Part shown: positions 45,269 through 57,024 of the stretch, in pieces
Layout: each line of letters starts with the position of its first letter
Numbering within the stretch: the stretch's first letter is position 1
Source of the DNA: Zizania palustris
Taxonomy: Eukaryota; Streptophyta; Magnoliopsida; Poales; Poaceae
Direction of reading: 5' to 3'
Assembly: GCA_019279435.1 (NCBI GenBank)
Contig: JAAALK010000289.1
Coordinates: forward strand, 33,361,067-33,425,066
DNA length: 64,000 nucleotides
Program-made: the position numbers and the translations under genes
Notes under the pieces: generated by a model
The model's database searches: none
What the model saw: the letters and a program-made list of their open reading frames with translations, nothing else
Told to the model about the DNA's origin: nothing

Positions 45269-46520
45269 TTAATCAAAAGTCACATCACATGACTCGATGA
45301 CAGTGTTAGTCTCCAAATTATAAACACGATAAGAATGACCATGTGTGGTGTAACCCAAAAAGATCCCGTCAGAAGAACGCGACTCAAATTTGTCTAAGTT
45401 TCCACGTTTTAGGATAAAGCAACGATAGCCAAAAACTCGAAGATGAGTAACCTTGGGCTGTCTCCCAAAACGTAGATCATAAGATGTCAAGTTCAAAATT
45501 AAGCGCAAGAAGATTCGGTTTGAGATGTAACATGCAGTATTCATGGCCTCCGCCTAGAATTTTCTAGGAGTCCTATGCTCATCGAGCATCGTCCTAGCCA
45601 TCTCAACCAAAGTGCGGTTCTTTCTCTCAACAACACCATTCTGTTGAGAAACCCGCGGAGCAGAGAATTGATGTTCTATGCCATGCTCCATGCAAAAGTC
45701 AACAAAGAGATTGTTCTTGAACTCAGTGCCATTATCACTTCGAATGAATTTCAATGCACCAGGGAGTTCAGTGAAAAGTCTCAAAGCCAAGCAACGAAAG
45801 TGTGAAAACACTTCATCCTTGCTAGAAAGAAAGAAGACCCAAGAGTAGTGAGAGAAATCATCGACAATGACTAATACATACCCCTTGCCGCCTAAAGAAC
45901 TAACCCGAGAAGGACCTACAATGTCCATGTGGAGAAGTTCTCCGGGTTGTTCAGTCATCACTGTGGTGACTGGCGAGTGCGAAGCGGCAATCATTTTTCC
46001 ATGTCAACATGGAGCGCAAACTAAATTCTTCTCAAATTTGAGCTTGGGAAATCCTCGGATCAGACCTAGGGCACTCAGACGAGCAAGCAACTCAAAGCTC
46101 ATATGCCCTTTTCTCCTATGCCACTTCCAAAGCTCATAAGTAGAATGTGCAATAAGACAATGAGAAGACCTAGATGACTCAGAAAAATTAGCTCCAAAAA
46201 CTCTCCCAACTCTAAAGATCTTGCAGACAACAACGCCATCAGAATTGAGCACTTGCGAAGTACCAAGATGGAATCGCACTTCGAAGCCCTCATCAAGCAA
46301 CTGAGATACAGAAAGCAAATTGTATCCCAAGTTTTCAACCAAAGCAACATCTTTGAGAGTGAAATTCAAGTTGATTCTTACCACACCTTTACCTTTCACT
46401 CTACTCCTTCGATTGTTGCCGAAGGTGATTTGTTACCTTTGCTTGGTTGTGGTGAGGCTGGAGAACAATGTTGCATCTCCGGTCATATGGCGCGAACAAC
46501 CGGAGTCCATGATCCACGTG
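45269..46520 (-). pseudogene. Element G protease and integrase
   Basis: The protease is WIMDSGCSRHMTGD at about 46510-46470. The GAG-pre-integrase and finger region follows with LWKWHRRKGHMSFELL and LVCAPC then a stop before HGKM. The integrase core has LLHMDIVGPSRV, FIRSDNGTEFK and SQQNGVVERKNRTL, so all three acidic residues remain. It ends with SYRVYNLETNTVIESCDVTFD. Stops lie near 46000, 45555 and 45270. Motifs are those of SIRE elements. Confidence 0.9.
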
Positions 46521-46529
46521 CCCTCCAAG

Positions 46530-48030
46530 CCTCAGTCCGGCGCCTACACATGATAAGAAAATCTCGATCGCTTAGTGCTGGGGTGAGTGAAAATATGACG
46601 AGGCATCCAACACTGAGTGATACGAGTAGTAGGCACAGTAAAAGTAGACTGTCTACGCACAAGATAATCAGAATGATGCAAAGTGCGAGGTCTACCTACA
46701 TGTTGAGATCTAAAAGCATGACGAGGTCTCCTATTCTGACGAGGTATAAAGCTACTCGCCCAGGGTCTACCACCATATGGAACATGGTGAACACCTCGAG
46801 GAGCAAAACCTCTCTGAGAAGCACGAGGAGCCTCGAAAACAAGACGAGAGTAAAACTCAGACTCATGCATACCTAAAGATGGGTAGTGAATGTTCTGGGA
46901 CCTCATCGCCTGAGAGCGTCTCTCGTCCTTGATGCGACGAAATAGAACCCAACCAGATGACCCACCCGCTGACAGTAGGAACAATGAAAAACTCTCCTAG
47001 GGGCACTCTCAAGGGTCATAGGAGCAACTCTCACAGGCTCCTTGGGCTTCTGCTGAGTGGTTTTCTTGCGAGGGATGTTCTTGGCAGGAGGAGTGGTTTT
47101 CTTTGGAGTCCGGGTAGGCTTTTTGGCTGATGGAGTGTCTAACAGAGCTCTCTTTCTCTAAGGTAGTGGGTGAGGTAAAAACAGTTTTGTTCTCACTGTC
47201 TGAAGGAATCCTCTCAAAACCCAATCCCAGAGCTAACCCTGCTCTGTCAGCACACATCTTGGTTTTGGCCAAGAGCAAGTCCATCCTACCCTTTCCCTCA
47301 GTGCATTTGTTAACCACAGAAAGAAGGTCCTCATTTTCAGTCATGAGGTTTTCAGCTCGCTCTCTAACAGTGCTTAGCTGGTCCTTAAGGGTTATGCAAG
47401 TGTCCCACATAGGTTGCACATCCTTAGAACTACCGGCCCTCTCAAATCTAGCCTCTAAATCCTAAACATTCTTATCCCGTAAATTATTGCTCTCACGTAA
47501 TAAGGGGCATTTCATGCATTCATTTAAAACATGAGGACTAGAATCCACCAACAAAAGCTGCTTCTGTGCAGTCTCAAGCTCAGAAAGAGTTTGATCACGC
47601 ACAAAATGCAACTGAGTAAGCTCTCCCATGACAACATTGCAAGATTCACATTCAGCATCATTAACTCTAGACTTAAGCATGGCATAATTAGTAGAAACAG
47701 ATTCTAGCCTAAGTCTAAGTTCTTTTCTATCTCTAGCGGCTTGCACAAGTAATCTATCCTGACCAAGAACTACTTCATTCAGCTCATCTAGTTTAATTGA
47801 AAGCTAGTCATAGGATAGAGATACCTCAGATGAGTCAAGCTCATCGCCGCTGTGATCGTTGTCGGCCATGAAGCAAAGGCCGGTGAAATCTCGTCCCTTC
47901 TTATCCTTCTTGTCCTCCTTCCGTGGTGACTCCTCCTCCTCAGAGCTCGACTCCTCAGTTGAGGAAGTGTCGATGTCGCTGAGAGCAGCAACAAATGCTC
48001 TGGAAGCAGCTTTGGCTACCCTCTTAGCCA
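46530..48030 (-). pseudogene. Element G gag C-terminal part (after H)
   Basis: The frame resumes with KVAKRVAKAASRAF directly at the H insertion and gives the Ser/acidic region (DTSSTEESSSEEEESP), then long coiled-coil segments (LRLRLESVSTNYAMLKSRV, LKDQLSTVRERAENLM). Blocks 48067-47804, 47746-47462, 47419-47009 are in one frame separated by stops. Around 46950 a second zinc-knuckle relic reads CSYCQRVGHLVGFY in another frame, with the last Cys lost. The very long gag with two knuckles is typical of SIRE. Confidence 0.82.
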
Positions 48031-48601
48031 CCTTGTGAGGAGCCATGCTGAATAGCATGGGCCTCATGTCTCCAGATGTGATGAGTCATTGTCAATGATA
48101 GTCAAAGGGGACAAAAGAAGAAGAGATCTGCTGTTTCATGGGCCGCGTGTGACTCAGGTACACGGGCAGCGAGCGATTGTCGGGCAGAGGAGGCTGCGAA
48201 GTCGGGCTGGCCCAATCCGGGTGCATGGGCCAGAAGCAGTAGAAGACCCACTGGGCTGTTGACCAAGGTTGACTCAGGTACACGGGCGGTGAGTGATTGC
48301 CGGGCTGAGAGAGCTGCGGAATCGGGCCGGCCCAATCCGGGTACCTGGTGCAAAGTCGGTGGAGGCTTTGTCAGTTTCGGCGCAAAACTGACAACCGTTG
48401 ATCGTGTATCCGACTGTCCAGAAGAGAAGCCGTAGTCGCTACGAAAACTTAGCTTCCGGATAAGTCATCTGTAACTCTAGGCCCACAGTCAGTCAGTCGT
48501 GTCTGTAAAAATTCCTAAGGGCAGTAGAGTCTTTTCCTTTATTTCTGCGTCTGTAAAAAACCCTAAGGGGCTGGTGGAATATTCTAGGCCATTGGGCAGC
48601 C

Positions 48602-48609
48602 TATAAATA
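48602..48609 (+). promoter_or_regulatory. TATA box of the element H 5' LTR
   Basis: GCCTATAAATAGGGCC is canonical and is kept in the 3' LTR at 57591-57598. Confidence 0.8.
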
Positions 48610-49044
48610 GGGCCCCAATCCCTAGGGTTGGACTACCCTTCTAGAAATCACTTTTTCCAATCATCCCTTGGGTCATTTTGTTCATGCGTGCTTTTTTTCT
48701 CTCTCCCTGTGTGCGCCGCCAGGCAACCTCCTGTTCTTCCTGAGATTCATTTGGCTCTTTACTGTTTGGAAGCTTTTATTCCTATTGATTCTCATGCGCA
48801 GCACTTCATTTAAGGTTCTGTTGGTTCGGTTTGCACACAACTAATTTATTCCTAAGCAGAAGCTTCTCTGTGGCTTCTGTTTGTTCTTCACAAGAGTACT
48901 AGTTCTTGTGGCTGGTAGCAAATAGTACTACTTTCCTGTAGCTACAGTATGCTAGTACTTTAGCCTTGCTTTTCGTGTGTTGCTTTTTGATCGAGTTGGC
49001 AGGGTCAAAGTCCCTTTTCTTGTGTGAAGTCCAACTCTGTGTAG

Positions 49045-49560
49045 CAGACTTCGAATCTGCAAGCTTCGAATCTGTAGGCTTCGAATCAGCAGACTTCGAA
49101 TCAGCAAACTTCGAATCTGCAAGCTTCGAATCTGCAGACTTCGAATCTGCAGACTTCGAATCAACAGACTTCGAATTTGCAAGCTTCGAACCTGTAGACT
49201 TCGAATCAGCAGACTTCGAATCTACAAGCTTCGAATCTGCATACTTCGAATCTGCATACTTCGAATCTACAGGCTTCGAATCTGCATACTTTGAATCTGC
49301 ATACTTCGAATCTGCAACCTTCAAATCTGCAACCTCCGAATCTGCAACCTTCGAATCTGCAACCTTCGAATCTGCATACTTCGAATCTGGAACCTTCGAA
49401 TCTGCAACCTCCGAATCTGCAACCTCCAAATCTGCAACCTCCGAATCTGCAACCTTCGAATCTGCAACCTCAGAATCTGCAACCTCAGAATCTGCAACCT
49501 CAGAATCTGCAACCTCAGAATCTGCAACCTCTGAATCAGCAGACTTCGAATATGCAGACT
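49045..49560 (+). repeat. 15-bp minisatellite in the H 5' LTR, 34 units
   Basis: Units are variants of CTTCGAATCTGCARR. The distance from first to last CAGACT is 510 bp, exactly 34 units. Because 15 is a multiple of 3, open frames appear on both strands (poly ADSKV on one, FESAS on the other). Variant units are grouped: AGACTTCGAATC early, AACCTCAGAATC late. Confidence 0.95.
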
Positions 49561-49693
49561 TAGTCAATTTGTTCTCGCTTTGCTGTTTAGTTTTCTTTTA
49601 ATTGCGTTGGGTTTTGGGAGCAGGCCATTGATTCGAAAGAATTTTTTAGGCGCCCATTCACCCCCCTCTGGTCGCTACTTTCGGTCCTACAAG

Positions 49694-49705
49694 TGGTATC
49701 AGAGC
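49694..49705 (+). promoter_or_regulatory. Primer-binding site of element H (initiator Met tRNA)
   Basis: TGGTATCAGAGC lies two bases after the LTR end. Confidence 0.95.
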
Positions 49706-49756
49706 AAGGTTAGGTTTTTTCCATACCTTAACCGGTTCTAAACCCCAGTAGTGACC

Positions 49757-52506
49757 ATGACTTCTCCTGGCAAGGTCCCGTCCTTGGAAGCCTATGGCTA
49801 TAACTATTGGAAGACTCGCATGCGAGCCTATCTCATGAGCCAGGGTTCGGACATTTGGGACATTTGCGTTCACACCACGTTTGTCATATTGCCAGTCACT
49901 GAGCAGGGTACTGCTGGTATCATTGCTCAGCATCTGAGCAACAGTAAGGCTGTGAACATTCTTTTCTCTGGTTTAGATCCCAATGAGTTTGAGCGTGTGA
50001 GCCATCTCTCCACTGCGAGAGAGATCTGGGCTACCCTCAAGGCACACCATGAGGGAACAGCTCAGGTCAAGGCTCGGCTCTATCAAACCTACCGGCGTGA
50101 GTACGAGAACTTCACACAAAAGCCATGTGAATCTGTTGAAGCTTTGTTTGGTCGCTTTCAATCGATCATTAACAAGCTTCGGGACAACAAGGCTGAGGGT
50201 GCTCAGTTAGTCTCAGATCACCAGCAGGCGCTCAAGGTTCTCCATACCTTGGACCCAAAGATCTGGGAGATCAAGGTATCCTCTATCGTTGAGAGCACTT
50301 CTTACGATACCTTGACCATTTCTGAGTTGTTTAGCAAGTTGAAGGCCACTGAGGTAGATATCCAGCTGAGATCAAATCTCACTGGTTCTGGATCAAAATC
50401 CCTGGCCCTTGCTACACCTTCTGTTGATCCGTCTGCTGTGAGCTGTGCTGGTTTCTCCTTGATGTTTATCACTGAGGACCAGCTTGAGTCTTTGGGAGAT
50501 GATGATTTGTGTCTCTTTAACAACCGGGTGCGTCGTGTCTATGACAAGAGAATGTTCAAAAGACACGGCACAAAATCCGGATGCTTTGAGTGTGGTGATC
50601 CAGGACACTTCATCGCCGACTGCCCCAAGCGCAATGGACACAAGAAGGGCACCAGTGGCAGCTTCCACGACTCCGGCAAGCATGAGAGCTCATCCTTCAA
50701 CAAGGGCAAGCCGAAGACCCGATTCTTCAAGAAGGCCCTGAAGGACTACCGGCGAGAGAACAAGAAGCGCGACAAGGCCTTCTTCACCGAGATGGAGAAG
50801 AGCTACTCCAAGCAGTCCACGTATTCTTCCTCTTCATCAAGCTCAAGCGATGAGGAGATCGTCATCAGGAAGGGGAAGGACAAGGACGATTCGGTGGGCC
50901 TCTACTTCATGGCCTTCGGAGACAAGCCGAAGAGCCACGCACACCAGCGCCGAAGATCCCGCAAGAGCTTCTGTTCAATGGCTCTTGGGGATAAGGAAGA
51001 AAAGAGCTCCTCCGACGACTCCGACGACGACGACAACAAGGTATCATCCTACGAGTGCGAAATCGTTGATTTACTTGAGAGCAATCGTCAGGAGTTGAAA
51101 TATCGGGAAAAACTGCTTAGGGGGGCTAAGAAGAGGATAGATGAGTTAGAGAGTGAGCTTGCCGTGGCCAACGACAGAATTGAGAGTCTATCTTCTTCCC
51201 CTTGCTTGGGTGATAGCAGTGAGTGCCCGAAGTGTGAGGTGCTTATGTGTGACTTGTCGACTCTGAAGTCCAGGTACACAGAAAGGGTTGATGAGAGGGA
51301 CGCTTTGGCCACTGAGCTTGAAAGCGCTCAGCTGGAGCTGAAAGATGCTCAAGCCACTATCGTCACACCCTGTGTTGATTGCCCATCTCATCTAGCTGTC
51401 TTAGCTGAGCTGAAATCCAAGGGCGATGAACAGTTGGGTGATTTGGAGAGAGTGAGAGCTGAGCTTGCATAGACTAGGCTAGAGCTTGAGACACTATCAG
51501 TTCCACCCACTGTTTGTGAGAACTGTCTGTCTCTTAGAATGGAGTTGATCAAGCTGAAAGCCGAAAAGTCTGTTCAAATAGAGAGTGAGTGTGAGACCTG
51601 CTTGTCTCAGGTGGAGGTTCTAGCTTCCTTGAGAGAGGAGCTAGCAGATTCTCAGAATGAGAACTTTTACCTCTGTTCTATCCTGAGTTGGATCAGTGCC
51701 AGAGAGCCATAGCTCGGCATGATGATCCAGCAGTTCAAAAGGCAGGATGGGTTTGGAGTAGGTTACACCTACACCAAGGCTGACTTTGAGAGTGCCATCA
51801 GCCGGGCAGTGGAGTGGAGTAAAATGACTCCAGAGCAGAGGTATCCCAAGACTCACTCCACTGAGTCTTCCCAGGCTTGTCAGCCCAAGGATGGAGTGAT
51901 CCATGAACCACCTAAAGCTCCACCCAAGAAACCTATCTGGGTTCCAAAGCCCAAACACCTCCACACTTCTCTTGACTCTCTTCCTGGACCCTCCCAGCCC
52001 AAGAAGACCACACCAAACACTACCAAGCCCAAGAATCCTAAACCTCAACCACATCCCAAGAAGCCCACCTATCATTGTGAGTATTGTCAGAGAGACGGGC
52101 ATCTTGCGGAGTTTTGCTTCAGGAGGAAGCGGGTTGAGAGAGTAGAGAAAGCTCGTGGTGGTCAGGAGCAGTTCTACCAGCAGGGTGGTAGACTGCATGT
52201 TCCTTGACACGGAGAGAGGCTGGAGGCCAGGCCGCGTCGTGTAGGTGGCGGTAGAGGAGACGACTTTCTTGCCCGTGCTCCAGTTGGTGGTGTTCGTTCC
52301 GGCAGGGCTCTAGGCCATTTTGGCTACGGTCCTGGACCTCGTAGCCGAGGCTTTAGGCAGAACCGAGGACCGCGCCTTGAGCCGCGTTTTGGTCCGAACT
52401 TTCTTGATGGTTTTCGCTTTCCATCTTTTGAGCAGATGGCTCGACACTGGTTTAGCTCTTTTGCTAAACCTAGTGCCGGACCATTTGGTCCCACTTATAG
52501 CCACTG
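49757..52506 (+). pseudogene. Element H gag, three internal stops
   Basis: The ATG at 49757 gives MTSPGKVPSLEAYGYNYW and an open frame of 573 codons. The UBN2-type core spans residues about 10-230 (NILFSGLDPNEFERVSHL, REIWATLKAHHEGTAQVKA, ESVEALFGRFQSI). The first zinc knuckle CFECGDPGHFIADC is at residues 275-290. Coiled coil follows from about residue 430. The same frame goes on after TAG at 51470, TAG near 51708 and TGA at 52206 to a second knuckle CEYCQRDGHLAEFC (about 52077-52118) and a Gly/Arg/Phe-rich tail ending at TGA 52504. The stops fit CAG to TAG and CGA to TGA. Pol lies one frame away. Confidence 0.9.
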
Positions 52507-55500
52507 ATTGTGCAGGATCGGGGGCTGGAGGACGTTTGGATCATGGACTCAGGATGTTCTCGCCACATGACAGGACATCGCAAATGGTTCTCCAGTCTCA
52601 CTCCCCCGAGCTCCAAAGAGTACATCACGTTCGGGAACAGCGGTCAAGGGAAAGTAAGTGGCATAGGCTCAATTCGCATTTTAGATCATTTCTCTTTGAA
52701 GAATGTTGCTTTGGTTAAAAATTTGAACTTCAACTTGATTTCTGTTTCGCAACTTCTTGAGGATGGTTTGGAAGTGCGTTTTAAGAAGGGCAATTCTTCT
52801 GTGGTTGATTCTAGAGGGTCTTTGATTTGCCAGATCTTACCATTCGGTAAAGTTTTTCGAATTGACTTCTCTAGTTCTTTTGGCCCTTCTCGCTGTTTGA
52901 TTGCTGGATCCTCCTCTGAGCTCTGGAAGTGGCATAGGAGGTTAGGTCATTTGAGTTTTGATCTGCTAGTCAGGTTGAGCTCTATGGACCTCATCCGAGG
53001 ATTGCCCAAGCTTAAGATGGAGAAGGATTTAGTTTGTCATCCCTGTCGTCATGGGAAAATGGTTGCCGCTTCTCACTCACCTGTGACTCAGGTGATGACT
53101 TCGTATCCGGGCGAGCTTTTACACTTGGACACTGTTGGTCCAACTCGGGTACGTTCAGTCGGTGGGAAGTGGTATGCACTTGTGATTGTTGACGACTTTT
53201 CTCGATTCTCGTGGGTTTTCTTTTTGGAGTCTAAGGATGAAACGTTTCAGTTTGTTCATGACCTGATTTTGAAGCTGAAGAATGAGAACAATGGTCGGAT
53301 GCGAGCAATTCGCTCCGACAACGGATCTGAGTTCAAGAACTCTCAGTTCGTCAGCTTCTGTAGTGATCAGGGTCTGGACCACCAGTTTTCTTCTCCTTAC
53401 ACTCCCCCACAGAACGGCATTGTGGAACGAAAGAACCGCACGCTAGTCGAGATGGCCAGGACGATGCTCGATGAGCACATGACTCCTAGGCGTTTTTGGG
53501 CTGAAGCCATGAACACGACTTGCTATCTGGCCAACCGCATCTTTCTTAGAGCTTACCTTGGTAAGACATCATATGAACTGCGATTTGGCAGACAGCCCAA
53601 GGTGAGCCACTTGCGAGCATTTGGCTGCAAGTGCTTTGTGCTCAAGAAGGGAGGGCATTTGGACATGTTTGAGTCTCGTTGCTGGGACGGTGTTTTTCTT
53701 GGTTACGCTTTGCATTCTCGAGGCTTCCGTGTTTGGAACCTCGACTCCCAGCAGCTTGTCGAGACTTGCGAAGTTTCATTTGACGAGTCCTTGCCTTCTT
53801 TAACTCCTTCTTTTGAGCTTTCTGGGGATGATGAGCTCGGAGAGTCCATCTTCGAGGAAGATGAGGATACTCCAGCTGCTGATGAGGGTGGGCCTTCTGC
53901 ACCCCCGGCAGAGCCCACAGATTCTGAGACTTCGACAGAGGATGAGGGCGGACCTCTGATCACTTCTTCCACTTCGATCGAGCCCCCTCAGTCGAGTCCA
54001 GAGGTGCCAGCTGCTGACTCTGGTGAGGTGACTTCAGATCACCAGGGAACCCGAGCAGTTCAGCGTGACCATCCCTCAGAGCTCATCATTGGTGATTTGA
54101 CTGAGAGAACTTTGCGTTCTTCTGCCTCTCTTGTTGTGTTTGCTGAATCTGCGTTTGTTGCATCTTTTGAGCCCAGAGACATTTCTCATGCTCTTTCTGA
54201 TTCTAATTGGATTAATGCTATGCAAGAAGAGCTTGAGAATTTTGTCCGTAATCGGGTTTGGACACTAGTTGAGCCGCCACCAGGATGCAACCCCATAGGC
54301 ACCAAGTGGGTGTTCAAGAACAAACAAGGTGAAGATGGGGTTGTGGTGCGCAACAAGGCTCGACTAGTTGCCCAGGGTTATTGCCAGAAGGAAGGTATTG
54401 ACTTTGAAGAAACCTTCGCTCCTGTTGCCCGTCTTGAGTCCATTCGTATTCTTCTAGCTTTTGCCGTTTCAAAGGGTTTTAAGCTTTTTCAAATGGATGT
54501 TAAGAGTGCTTTTCTGAATGGGTACATAGAAGAGGAGGTTTATGTTAGGCAACCCCCCGGTTTTGAGAACCCTAAGTTTCCTCGACATGTTTTTAAGTTG
54601 CACAAAGCTTTATACGGGTTGAAGCAAGCCCCCAGGGCTTGGTATGCCGGTTGAAGCAATTTTTGTTGGGGAAGGGCTTTGTGATGGGTTCTGTGGACAA
54701 AACTCTTTTCTTGCTCAGAGATGCTTCACATTTTTTAGTTGCTCAGATTTACGTGGACGATATTATTTTTGGCGGTACTACTAATGATCTTGTGTCCAAG
54801 TTTTCTGAGCAGATGCACAGTGAGTTTGAGATGAGCCTCATGGGTGAGCTCAAGTACTTCTTAGGGCTCCAGATCAAGCAATCCAAGGACGACACCTTCA
54901 TCCACCAAGGTAAGAACACTCGTGATATGTTAAAGAAATTTGACTTTGGTGGTGAATTGAAACCGCAGATGACCCCGATGGGCACTTCTGGGGGTCTGGA
55001 CAAGGATGAGAGCGGTGTCAAGGTCAATGAAAGGGAGTTTCGAGGGATGATCGGTTCGCTGTTGTACTTGACGGCAACAAGACCGGACATACAGTTCGCC
55101 GTGGGACCTTGCGCGCGTTTCCAGTCTTCACCACGCGCGTCTCATCGGCAAGCTATCAAGCGCATATTCAGGTATCTTACTTATGCGCCCGATCTTGGTC
55201 TTTTCTATTCAGCATCATCTTCTCTCGATTTATCTGGATTTTCGGATGCCGACTTCGGTGGGTGCCGGTTGGATCGCAAGTCGACTTCCGGTACTTGCTA
55301 GTTTCTTGGTTCTTCTCTTGTCTCTTGGTCTTCTCGAAAGCAATCTGGAGTTGCTCTTTCGACCACAGAGGCTGAGTACGTAGCTGCTGCTAGCTGCTGC
55401 TCACAGTTGGTTTGGATGATTTCCACTCTGCGAGATTTTGGGTTGTTCTTTCCTACCAGGATTCCATTGTTTTGCAACAGCACTAGTGCCATTAGTGTAG

Positions 55501-55700
55501 AGAAAAACCCATGTCTTCATTCAAAAACCAAACACATTGATGTGCGCTTTCACTTTCTGCGGGATCAATATGAGAAAGGTATCATTGACCTTGTTCATGT
55601 TGATACCCATCATCAGTTGGCTGACATTTTCACCAAACCTCTAGATCAGTCTACCTTTGAGCGTTTACGAGGGGATTTGGGTGTTGTGTATCCTTTTTAG
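52507..55700 (+). pseudogene. Element H pol: protease, integrase, RT, RNase H
   Basis: The protease is VWIMDSGCSRHMTG at 52541. The integrase finger has WHRRLGHLSFDLL and CHPCRHG; the core has LHLDTVGPTRV, IRSDNGSEFKN and PPQNGIVERKNRTL. A variable acidic spacer (about 53800-54060) precedes RT with GTKWVFKNKQ, ARLVAQGYCQ, SAFLNGYIEEEVYVRQPPGF, LYGLKQAPRAWY and catalytic IYVDDIIFGG. RNase H has FSDADFGGCRLDRKSTSGTC, TTEAEYVAAA and DIFTKPLDQSTF. Only two lesions are visible: one missing base at about 54646 and a CAG-type TAG at 55299. All catalytic motifs are intact. Confidence 0.93.
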
Positions 55701-57024
55701 GATATTTTGCGTCAGTTTTCTTTCTTCTTTACTCTTTTCTTGAGTCTTTCTGTGTGTGTTCATATCTTGCATATTCACATATCACACTTTTGAGCTTGCT
55801 TCTGTTATATGATTGAATTGCTTTACTTATTCTAGTTGGTACATGCTTTTGATTACTTGTCGATGATCATGCTTTGCTTCAGTTCAAATGATATGCTGAT
55901 ATATGTCATATGCATGGCTTTTATGCTTTAAAATTAAAAAATGATCACCATTGCTTCTGGTAACTAGCATGCGTAGGCTGAATGTTCTTGCTATCTGTTA
56001 CATGCCTTGTAGCTAGTTTCTGACTTAGATGCAAATATGCAACTTGGACATCTGTATGCTTTAAACATGGAAATGTGCTATAAAAATGATGAAAATTCGA
56101 GAACAATGAAAATTCCATGCCTTTTTTGTGCATAACTTGAAAAGATCCAGGTGGGTTTGCTTTGTCGCATTACATTTGTTCTGGACTGCATACCATAGCA
56201 CTTTGGTATGAACTAGGATAGTGTAGTGTATGCCAAGACCAATGTCTTAAGCTTCTGATGGTCCAGATCTGGCCTAGGCTTGACTTGATCGGTCAGCATA
56301 AGGTTTGACATGCAAATAACCCCTGGCAAAAATGAAAAAGAAAAAAAGGCTTGAAAATTGAAATGATAACAAGTTTGCTGAAGTACTTTGTTTCTGAACA
56401 AAGCTTATCTTGGTAGATATCAGTTAGCTTTTGCATCTCATGTTTTACCTTTCTTGTTTTACTGGAAAATGTGGTGATGCTTTTTGTTTGCAAAAACTGA
56501 AAAATGCGTGCTAATGACTTTCTTTAGATATCATCTGTTGCACTGATCATGCCATGTGTCTTAGACAGTATCTCTTTTGCTATACTTGTTAGATGTTGTA
56601 ATTGCAGTCAATCATATTTGAGAAGCATGCTTTCTACACTCCTTATGCACTCCAGTTGAATTCACTGCATATTTTGAGGGAGAGTTGCATTTCAGGGGGA
56701 GTCTGTGTCTCTATTGAGTGCTTGATGAGTTCACTTGTCAACAAGGGGGAGAAAATTTGGGATCAGAGTTTAAGGGGGAGTTTTTACTCTGTTGATATCC
56801 TTGTTGTTCTGAAATCGCACTCATTTTGAACTTTTACGTTTTGGTTAACCATAATGACCGCTTCTTGCTTTTGTTCGGCTTTTGGTCATTAGGGTTAAAC
56901 TTTTTACCTTATTTTTCTTCTTCTTTGTTTTCTTGTGTTTTGTTTTCGTGTTTCCACATTTGTTCGCAGGTGCTGAAGAGCTGAAGAAGAGGAGTGTTGA
57001 CAATGCACTCATCAAGGAGGAGAT
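55701..57024 (+). other. 3' noncoding region of element H with repeated polypurine tracts
   Basis: No envelope-like ORF is present. Purine tracts TCAGGGGGAG (56692), ACAAGGGGGAG (56741) and TAAGGGGGAG (56771) precede the terminal ATCAAGGAGGAGAT (57011-57024), which abuts the 3' LTR. The terminal tract has lost one G of the run seen in G. Confidence 0.8.

Larger units (their letters stand above)
48036..49691 (+). repeat. 5' LTR of element H
   Basis: It starts TGAGGAGCCATGCTGAATAG and ends TTTCGGTCCTACA. The TATA box is at 48602-48609. A 15-bp minisatellite fills 49045-49560, downstream of the presumed transcription start, so it would be transcribed in the RNA leader. Confidence 0.95.

Noticed and set aside
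49045..49560. Heat-shock element array in the H LTR
   Set aside because: Plant HSEs need GAA and TTC blocks separated by two bases. Here they are fused as TTCGAA at 15-bp spacing, so the match is not supported.
48899..49601. Long ORFs on both strands over the H minisatellite (ADSK-type and FESAS-type proteins); also 57889-58981
   Set aside because: The open frames follow from a 15-bp repeat that is a multiple of three. They lie in an LTR leader and exist on both strands at once.
55701..57024. Envelope-like gene in element H, as in some SIRE elements
   Set aside because: No ORF over about 75 codons with signal or membrane segments is present in the sense direction.
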